Assembly: GCA_024291935.2 (NCBI GenBank)
Contig: CM044307.1
Coordinates: forward strand, 101,127,461 to 101,191,460
Source of the DNA: Okapia johnstoni
Taxonomy: Eukaryota > Chordata > Mammalia > Artiodactyla > Giraffidae
Length of the DNA: 64,000 nt
Reading direction: 5' to 3'
The notes beneath the pieces were generated by a model. That model was not told the origin of the DNA. It saw only the letters and a program-made list of their open reading frames with translations, and searched no databases. A program made the position numbers and the translations under genes. Below are positions 50,701 to 61,350 of the stretch, piece after piece (position 1 is the first letter of the stretch; the number at the start of each line of letters is the position of its first letter).

Positions 50701-53700
50701 TTTTTAATTTGACGTATAAGTGAAAACACACAGTATTTGCTTTCTTACTAAGCATAATACCCTTTCAGGCCTATCCATGTTTCTGTAAATGGCAAAATTG
50801 TGTTCCCTGTTTTGGCTGTGTAATATTCCATTTATAATATTCCATATATAATATTGTCTTTATCCATTCACCTGTTGATGGACACTTAGGTTACTTCCAT
50901 ATCTTGGCTCTTATAAGTAATGCTATGTGCTAAGTTGCTTCAGTCATGTCCGACTCTTTGCGACTCTATGGACTGAAGCCTGCCAACTCCTCTGACCATG
51001 GTATTCTCCAGGCAAGAATACTGGAGTGTGTGGCCATGCCCTCCTCCAGGGAGTCTTCCCAACCCAGGGATTGAACTCGCATCTATTATGTCTCCTGCAT
51101 TGTCAGGCGAGTTCTTTACTACTGACTTCCCTGATGGCTCAGACTGTCAAAAACCTGCCTGCAATACAGGAGACCTGTTTTCAATCCCTGAGTTGGGAAG
51201 ATCGCCTGGAGAAGGAAATGGGAACTCACTCCAGTATTCTTGCCAGGAAAATCCCATGGACAGAGGAGCCTGGCAGGCTATAGTCCCTGAGGTCACAAAC
51301 TCAGACACGACTGAGCGACTAACACTTTCACTTTTAGTGCCTCCTGGGAGGATGGCAAAACAAATTTGGGGTGTTTACAGAACACAAAAAGTGTAGCTGG
51401 AGCATGGTGAATGGAAGAGAGAGAGAGGAGATGAAGTTAGAGAAGTAGACAGGGTCTAGATTACCTAGAGTCTTAGGGCTCATAGTAAGGAGTATGAATT
51501 TTTGCATGATCTTATTTCATATAACCTGACTATTCTCAGGAGATCTGAATTTGCCTTTTGCCTAGTTTCTTAACTTCTGCTTATTCCAGGTAGGTTGACT
51601 GTGTTTTAGCCTGGACTATGTCAGAATGTCAGTTAATTTGTTTAGAATGTAATAAATCAAGGGGGGAAGGGGTACCACAAAATGAAAACGCAAGGCCCCT
51701 TGTTAAAAAAAAAAATTGCTAAGCATTCAGGATAGTGACAGCAGAGTACTAAACGAGTACAGGATCCAACTAAGGGACAGCCTTTCTAAGAGCAGGGCCT
51801 GTATGACGGACTGCACAGGGCACATTCCCATGAAGCTGGTTCTGATCTTGATAAATTTTGCTTGAAAAAAATGAATGCCTTCTACTGATGAAAAAATAAT
51901 GCTGCTGTGAACATTGATATGCATTTATCTTTTCAAATTGTTGCTTTTGCTTTCTCCAGATATATACCCAAGAGTGGAACTGCTTGATCATAGGGTAATT
52001 CTATTTTTAGTTTTTTGAGGAATTTTCATTCTCTTTCCCAGAGTGGCTACACTGTTTTACATTCCCACCAGCAGTTCACTTGAGTTCCTTTTTCTCCACC
52101 TCTTCACCAACAATTTGTTATTTGTTGGGTTTTTTTGACAACAGCCATTCTGACAGGTGTGAAGTGATATCTCATTGTGGTTTTGATTTGTATTTCCCTG
52201 ATGATTAGTGACGTTGAGCATCCTTTCATGTGTCTGTTGGCCATGGAAACAGAAACACTTTAGAAATAGTCCCTGTCCTAGGAACTCAGATTCTCATGGG
52301 GCAGAAAAACAGGTTCTCGGCAATTGTACATGCTTTAAATGCAAAGTACAGTGAATGTGGAGGAGAGAACTACTAACTTTATCAGGGAGTGCCTAGAGAA
52401 AATGATAGCTGAGTTGGAATTTGAAGGATGATACAACACCAGTCCTTGAGCTCAGGTCCTCCTCATTCTGCTTCTAATAATGCTAAACTTTGCAGCAAGG
52501 AAATGCTTCTAATCTTGCCACACCCAAGTCAATTGATTTAAAAACAACTGTTACTTAATGCTTATGTCCCTTATTAAAGTTAACATCCAAAATGGAAAAA
52601 TAAGCTAATTTTCCCCTCAGTAAATAATTCGTTGCCCAACTGTTGTTTTTATGCAATGCCATATGTAATGTGCCTAGTACAGTTCCTAGTATAACATAGA
52701 CACAATAAACAATTAGAATAACAGTTGTGTTAGGTTGGAAAACCAATATTCAGTTACTTTATTAGCTTTCAAAGCCTCCATTAATTGTAGGAAAATTGCC
52801 TATGTTTAAAGTAAATCATAAATTTAACATCTTTCTAAGAATTCAACAGTTTTAACTTACTCTGTTTTTCAGAGACTTGTTTGGAGATTTAAAATATTTT
52901 CTGTACTTCTGAAGTCTTCAGTCCTTTTTTTTCTTCTAAAGCTTAGTTAATTGGACTAGATAATCTGCATGACTCCAATTACAGTAACACAGGATAAGGG
53001 CAATTTGAGAATAGTGGTTTTTACAATAGAAACACTGAAAATGCTAAGGTTCACAAAATACAACATTCTTAAGGTTGTAAAGGTATTTAGCTATTTAGAC
53101 TTTCAGTTGGGTTGAAAAACAAGCCCACTACCTTATAAACACTGTTGATTTTATAGATGCCTTGTTAATCTGCTTTGGGAATTGGCTGACCTCTTATATT
53201 TGTTTGGGGGAGTTTCTAAGGTGATTATAAACAAATTTTTAGAGATTATTCACTCTTAGCAACATTAGCAAAGTAACTGGCTTTAGTAATTTAAACCTGA
53301 AAGAATTAAAAATCTTTTAAATCTCAAATGAAATGCTATTTATTTAATCCTTCACAAGTGCATATTATTAGTATTGATTTTATTCCAGCATGTAAACTAT
53401 CAAGAGCATGGTTATCTTAGAAATCATTTTCATGTTTGATGTTTTTGTTGTGGTAGAATTATTAAATAGGATTAATTAATAATAATATTGATAGGATTTA
53501 TTAAATTTTGAAAGGTCTGGGATGCTTTGTATGGGAGCAAAAAAATACAAAGATTCTAGAACAAATGTCATAATTAAAATAGAAATCTTTTTTAGTATGG
53601 TACTCCTTTGAGTCCAAAGAAAAATGGCCAAATTATTGAAAGACTTAAATGAAACAACTTACTTAGTCTTTTAAATCTGGGATCCCATGTTTATATGTTT

Positions 53701-56700
53701 TCTGCATTATTATACATTATATACATATATATATTCTGACATCAACTAATATTAGAATATTCACCACATAGTCAGATTTTCTCCAGAACAAGAGCTCAAG
53801 GGCACAGTTCCTATCAGTATTTTCTGTATGACTTTTGATCTGTCTTTTCACTTTCCAGAACTCATGATGATGAGACCTATTGTCGAGCGGCCACCGAGTA
53901 TGCTAGAGCCTGTTCCCATGCGGGCTACCCTATTCAAGATTGGAGAGATGACTTTCCAGCATGCAGTATGTTTCCTTATTTTCCACCCATGTCTGTGTAC
54001 TTCTGTTAATTTTAGGCTTATCCTACTACTCAAAACTTACCCTACTGTTCAAAACTAGTGAACTGCAAAGACTTGTTATTGATGCCATAATATTGGTAAA
54101 CTTTTGAATACTTTTAAAACACTCTAATCTTTGTCTTTATCTGGTTTACTCCACTTATTATGATAATCTCTCACATATGTTACTGCAAATAGCATTATTT
54201 CATTCTTTTTATGACTGAGTAATATTCTAAGATAAATGCCATATGATAATGCACACATATGGAATCTAAAAGATAAAAAGAAACAAATGAACTTATTTCC
54301 AAAACAGAAAGAGACTCACAGACATAGGAAACAAACCAAGGGGCAAAGAGAGGTGGGGGGAAGAATAAATTAGGAGGCTGAGATTAAAATATACACACTA
54401 CTATGTATAAAATAGATAACCAATAGGAACCTACAGTATAGCACAGGGAACCATACTCAATATTATGTGATAATGTATAAGGGAAAATAATCTGAAAAAG
54501 AATTTATATATATAAAATATGTATGATATATATTTTATATATATAACTGAATCACTGTGCTGTATATCTGAAACCTACACGATATTGTAGATCAACTATA
54601 CTTCAATAAAAAAATTAAAAAAAAACATTGTAATCTTTTTCAAAGAGAGTTGAGTAGCATTGACTTACTGCTCACCTGTTTGCCCACTTTAGTTGATCAA
54701 TGTGACGACAGCTTTGTCCATCGGGATTGTATCAGTTGTTGCCCACCAACCTGCACATTTGAGAAACAGTGTCTTGGGAGCAATCTCCATTGTCTTGATG
54801 GATGTTATTGCCCAGATGGTAAGTGCTTCATGAAAGAAACTGTGTCTGCACTCATTGTGACTAGTACCCTGTGATCCAAGAATCATGTCTTAGTGTCCTC
54901 TTTGGGATATTAGGGCTATTGCAAATTTTCTCCCCTTGTAGGATTTGATCCTTGAAGTAACTATAAGGAATGGATGCTTTTCTTTAATAAAAGGCTTTGA
55001 TCCTTGGATCAGGAAGATGCCCTGAAGAAGGAAATGGCAACCCACTCCATTATTCTTGCCTGGGAAATCCCATGAACAGAGGAACCTGGTGGACTGCGGT
55101 CCATGGGGTCACAAAAGAGTTGGACATGACAGCGGCTAAACAACAACAGCACTGATAATTTATGTATTTTTCATTTTTTAAAGACAAAAGCAAATTCAGA
55201 AAAAAGTCTTCATATCTTGGTAGTACAAGATTTTAGTCATGATGTAGTTTTAATATTTGTAATTAGAAGTGACATAGCAAATGATAGAGATGGGATTTAA
55301 ATCTGCAATACAAATTAATAGATATTTATAAGAACATTGAGGATTTACTCAAACCCTTTTATTTTTGCAGATTAAAGAATAGAATCTCAGAGATGTTAAG
55401 TGATTTTCCTACTGTCATGTACTTAATATGAGTGAGGAGTACTTAAAATCAGATCTGTTGACTTCAGTCCATTGTTCTGTCAATGCTACTCAAAGTCCAT
55501 TGGACCAGTGCCAGGCCGAACCGTTTGCTCCCAGTCAATAATGTGATAAGGGCTTTGCACCAGAACATAAATCCATACACCAGAATATAATTCCTTTGAC
55601 TAGAAAGTCTTACTCTGAAAAATGATCAGCTGCATCAAAGAATGTGCTTAGTAATATTGGTTCAACCACCTTTACTTGTTAGAAAGAAGTAACAAATGTA
55701 GTTCTACTGTACTAGCCCTTTGAGAAGCATTTCTGTGTGATGATAGTGTAAATCTCTCATTTTCACACAAACAGAAATTAAACAGGATAAATTCAATACT
55801 CTCTCCCTCCTCTCCTCCCCTCTTCTCTCAAAAGCAAAGAGACATTAGTTGCCCTATTTCTGTGTTGTGAATCTTAACATTTTGATAGCAGGTGATGGGA
55901 TAAGAAAGTTGAAAACCGCTGAAATAGACCCTTATAAGGTAGCTACTGATTGAGACAGAGCAACAAAGCTACTGATGGAGACAGAGCCAGGCTCCTTAGA
56001 AGTAATTTGCATTTCTAGCACCTAGTGAAAGCAAGTATTCAATAAAAGTTGGCTGAATTATTATATTCAAAGAATATCATTCTAATTATTTCTTTTGTGC
56101 GTTTGATATATATTTTTCTTAAATAGGCCTCATAATGGAAAATGGGACTTGTGTCTCCTTGGAAAATTGCCCCTGCAATTTTCGTGGATTAGCTTATTCA
56201 GTTGGCTCAAAAATTGAACAAGAATGTACTGAATGGTATGTGATCAATTACAGCTAATTATTTCTGGGTACCTGACTAGGTGACAATTTTACCTGACATA
56301 TGTTTAAAGAGATATACTTTTTACTGATATTTCTTCCAAAAATTCCCAGACTCAGTTTCATTGTATTTAAAGCCTTTACAGCAACAGGGGGGTAGGAGGG
56401 ACAATCTATATTTTCTTTTATGATGTAACTCTTCTCACTTCCGTTGGTAATTCTATAAATTTTTATCCATGTGATGAACTGTTGAATAATCACTAATTTG
56501 CACATGCTTTTACTCATAGGATTTGATGGTTCTCTTGTCCTTCTGTATTGAGTACTTTAAAATGTGACTCTTCATATCACCAATTTTGGGCCATGATTAG
56601 AGACTTTTCAACATTCTTAAATTAGCTAACTGGTTAGCTACCATAGACAAAGATTAAATCCCTCCAGGGCAGTCTAAAAAGAAACAGAGGTATAAATGTC

Positions 56701-59700
56701 ATTAGGCAATTTTCCCTTTGCTGTCTGTGTATATAACTGAAATACAGTTGAAAACTAACCCTGTTCTTACATACTGATTTGAATTCCTGCCTTTCAGAGA
56801 TTATTCTTTCCTCCAAAATTCAATATCTGTTTGATGGTAGAAGGCAGAATTTATCTTACAAAGGGGACATCTTTTCTCTCTCTTTAATGTCTGATGATCT
56901 TCAAAGCCAACTTTAAAAGTTTTTAGTAGATGAAGTGACTTATTAATCTTAACTCGTTGTATGTATTTCTCTAATGATATGGGTAAATGCTTTATTGTGT
57001 GTGGCCTTTTTTTTTTTGGTTTAAACAATGAGGGAAGGACAGAAACAGAAGTTCTCTGCTTAGTACTTTTGTTCTTGACTAATCTGTACTACCATTGTAT
57101 CATCTTTATTGATTTTTAAACATGGCATGCAATAAATAATAATTTATGTGCTGGCCAGTCCAAGTTGATCAGTTAACTGAACTTTTGGAGAGATATTTTT
57201 CAAGTCAGATTATTCTGAACCTAAGAAATGTGATACATTCGATACATTAACCAACACATTATTGCAAACATTCATGCAGTTTGTGTGATTAGATTAATAT
57301 TTTTATCATTTTATTTAGTGTATGTGCTGGTGGAGTTTGGAACTGCACTGAGCATGACTGCCCAGGTAATCTTTTAAAATGTTTTTAAAGAAAATGTCTT
57401 GATTTTCTTGAAATTGAGGAGGAAGCTAGCACTGATTTTTATAAGGTCTTCTCATATATAACAAGAGATGTAATGATCTTTAAATCCAGATATTCAGAGG
57501 GTAAGTGGAAAGTTGAATAAATGATAGCTCTGAGCAGACAACTTTGGTAAAAATTTATGAAAATTGTACAAATATTATGAACTCTAAAAAAATGTGGAAC
57601 AGCTATCATTAAATAAATTTAAAATTTAATCAAATAATATAATTTAGCGAGTTTGTCAAACTAGTAAATTTCAAACACTTTAACTCTCCTTTTTGATACC
57701 TGAATAGTTACTCTAAGTTGGCCTACTGCTTTTTTTGACCTACTGCTTTTTGAGAATAAACATAACTTCCTCCTTCTCCTTTTTTCTTCCTCTCCTCTTC
57801 CTCCCCCTACCCCTCTAGTTCAGTGCTCCGTTGTAGGCGATTCTCATTTTACTACTTTTGATGGTCGACATTATTCTTTCATTGGAATGTGCCAATACAT
57901 CCTTGTGAAAGGAACTGGCAAAGATAAATTCACAATTACTTTACAGAAAGCTCACTGTGAACAGGTAAGAACATTTCAAAATGACCAGAGGAGTGTTCAA
58001 TTTTTTTGGCTCAAACTTCTTATCTAGGTTAAAAATTGTAACATGAATGGGTTTAGTTATTTTCTTCAAAAATCAGACACTACTGATTAAGATGCATCAT
58101 TATTCTGTATACCACAATGAAAAAAACATGTTGATGATTAATCTGTGTATGCTATTAACTATATCATGTATCCTGATTTCAAAGATATCAAAATATAAAA
58201 AAAGTCTTAGATTAAATACTATATATTTATTTCATTTTCTTTCTTAAAAATGGTGTTTGTATGCATAGATTTTTGAAACATTTCATGCACGACTGCACAA
58301 TAAGCAACAAGTTTTTTGTTGCCTCAAAACTGCTATCTTAAAGATGATTTTTGACAGAATTTAACAAGTTTCACATCATTCAAATAGATATGATGGCTTT
58401 TTTATTTAGCATATGGGAATATTTATTTTAGACCTTTTCTTGAAATAAACACATCTATAATTTGTAAACAAAGAAACACAGATCTTTCATTTCTCTTTCT
58501 AAATCAAATAGTCAAAATTTTGCCAAAATCTTTTATTTTACTTTTATCCCAACATAAAATGGTTGTTTCCAACAAAATTCCAATCTGGTTCATGAGCTTT
58601 TTTAGTTTGATTTTTTTTTTCCTGTGCAGTGTGTCAGAGCCTCAATTAGCTTTCTGCATGGAATTGTAATTCTCTTGGTTTTTTTCTATACTGAATTTTT
58701 TGTATCTAAATACCACAGATGAATTTGGAAAGGTACTTTATGGTCTACGGAAAACATAATTATTGGCACTTTATTGAAAACATTTCTATTTAGTAATCTG
58801 TGAAAGGCGTATGTATGCATATGGTGTATTTAATGTAAAGGTATATTTTATTAGTAATGGGGCTACATGAGCTTCACAATAAAATGTGTAACTACTTTAT
58901 AATATTGCTTATTCTCAAGTCTTCTGTATACCAGACATCTTTATCTGTGTGCACTCTCTCCTTTCTTCTCTCCCTCATCTTCTCCCATTTCTCTCTTCCA
59001 TTGTCCTTGTCCCTGACTAGGTCTCTCTTTTTCTCTCTCATTCCTTTAATTGATAATTTGATTTTTATGCAGAAACTTGGCTTGGTCTGCCTTCAGTCTG
59101 TAACTCTGATTCTGGAGGATGATTTTAACAAACAAGTGACCCTTAGTAGGGGAGGACAAATCCTCGCCAGTCCTAACCAAGGCTTCAACCTGAATGGTAA
59201 GAAGCAATGCTAATGGTATACTTCTCTTACATTAACAATAACAACAACACAACCTAAATGGAGTCTTCTCCCATTAACTGACTAACCTAACATTTATTGA
59301 GTGCCTGTGTGTTTCCAGGTCCTCAGCCAAACTTGGTGGAGACCACCACGTTTATGGGACTTGGTATTTATCTCGTGGCATTAGTGTTTATCTTAAGTGT
59401 CATATGGGACGGTGCAGACACAGAGTATTTCCATTGTTGCAGAAAGTTCTATTGGATAATGCTGTGCCTGGATATTTTCAGTTTGGATTTGATGCTGAAA
59501 CAGTGGTAGCCATCTGAAAAACACTGAAAGAGGCTAGGGATCTCAAGTGAAAATGGAGATAACTTGAGGTTTTGAAGATTGGCTTCCTGATAGCTCAATT
59601 GGTAAAGAATTCTCCTGCAGTGCAGGAGATCCTGGTTCAATTCCTGGGCTGGAAAGATCTGCTGGAGAAGGGATAGACTATCCACTCCAGTATTCTTGGG

Positions 59701-61305
59701 CTTCCCCTGTGGCTCAGCTGGTAAAGAATCTGCCCGCAATGTGGGAGACCTGGGTTCGATCCCTCGGTTGGGAAGATCTCCTGGAGAAGGGAAAGGCTAC
59801 CCACTCCGGTATTCTGGCCTGGAGAATTCCATGGACTGTATAGTCCATGGGGTTGCAAAGAATTGGACACAACTGAGCATCTTTCACTTTACTCCAAGTG
59901 GCCTAGAGTTTGGAAGAGGGAAGATGCAAGTAAATGACTGCTTAAAGATATGATAAACTCAAAGATATGCATAGAGACTTTGGGAGTCTAAATGATTAGG
60001 TATATCTCACCCAGCACTGGGTGTGTTGATGTGGTCAGGAAGCTCTTCTTAAAGGGTATCCGATTGAGCATTTACAACTGAGGAATTGCCAGGATGAAGG
60101 AGATGGGGAAAGTGTTCTAGGCATAGCAAAGAGGAGAACTAAGTAGTATGTTAAGGGGGAACTTTAACTAGCTTGGCATTGCTACAGCATGAAGAAGCTA
60201 AGTATAGAGTGTCCAGAGATCAGAATAGGGAAAGAGATGGGCATGAAAATGAGGGTCTTATATTTTTGACTGAAGTATAGTTAACGTACAAGATAAGTTT
60301 CAGGCGTACAACATAGTGATTCAATATTTTAATAGATCAAAGCCATGACAAAACAATGTCTGTATTTCCTTTTGCTGTACAATACATCCTTCTTGCTTAT
60401 CTATTTTATACATAGTAGTTTGCATCTCTTCATCTCATGGGGAAGGCCTTATATATAGGGCATTCATACTTTGTAATTTTCCTGGGAGGCTGTGTTTATG
60501 CCCATGTTCTAGTGTAGTTACTTGTAACAGTCACTTTTGCTTTCAGAAGTGCTTGATTCATATTATAAATTACACTATCACACCCAGCGTCACCCAAAGG
60601 CATTGATTGAACTTGATACGAAATTGATATGCAATTGTTATTTGACCTTGTTTATGTACAAAGATGACAATCTCATATGCTTCAACCAAACAAGCAAGTG
60701 GGTTTTACTGAGGAGACTGACAGTCCTTTTTTTCTTGGTAGACTACTATAACAACACTGTGGACATGGATTTGAGAAATGTTAGAAAGGAGACATGGAGC
60801 ATGGTTAGGGTGTCATTAGAGTAGAGCATATTAGGGTTTGAGGAGGAACTGATACAAGGCAGTGACAGTAGAGACAGAAAGAAGAACACAGATTGAAATT
60901 TCATTTAGGAAAAAAAGTGTTATCTACCTGGCGATGAAAGGGCAATAAGAAAAATGATGTGTTCCAAGAATAATTCTCAGATTTCTCAGTTTGGTGACAG
61001 ACTGATGACAGAAATTGTGATAGGGCTTGCAGGAAGAACTTTTATGGTGGCAAAAGTCAAGTTCGATCTTTTTTAGAAACTAGTTAATTTATTTTAATTG
61101 GAAGATAATTACTCCACAATATTGTGATGGTTTTTGCCATACATCAACATGAATCTTGAACACAAGTTTCTCTTCTGTAAAGATATCTCATAAAATGATG
61201 CTTCTCTAGTGCTGTGCTCTCTTTTTCACTGAATATCTCAAGGGAGTGGGGAATTTTTGAAAAAGTGCCACTTCCTTATTGAATCATGACCAATTTGCGG
61301 GACAT

Positions 61306-61350
<45 letters not shown>

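Larger units (their letters stand above)
50925..51896. mobile_element. 972 bp composite insertion inside L1
   Basis: Flanked by TAATGCT at 50918-50924 and 51897-51903. Contents: a reverse Bov-tA, a forward Bov-tA directly abutting it, about 560 bases of unidentified sequence, and a short A run before the right repeat. Whether it arrived in one event is not certain. Confidence 0.55.
50370..52245 (-). mobile_element. L1 in reverse orientation, split by a composite insertion
   Basis: 50370-50924 is the L1 3' region and end of ORF2; 51897-52245 continues the same element (CAGATATATACCCAAGAGTG, TCATTGTGGTTTTGATTTGT). The two parts join in register once 50925-51896 is removed. Many stops; inactive. 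Confidence 0.82.
46710..53858 (+). other. OTOGL intron 10
   Basis: 7149 bases, the longest intron in the window. Holds four Bov-tA SINEs, two L1 copies, a composite insertion and simple repeats. 47110-47750, 49630-50355 and 52250-53850 have no recognised feature. Confidence 0.65.

Noticed and set aside
60537..60824. 95-codon frame in intron 16 as an extra OTOGL exon
   Set aside because: Exons 16 and 17 already join in phase within VWD2; this frame has no cysteine pattern of the family.
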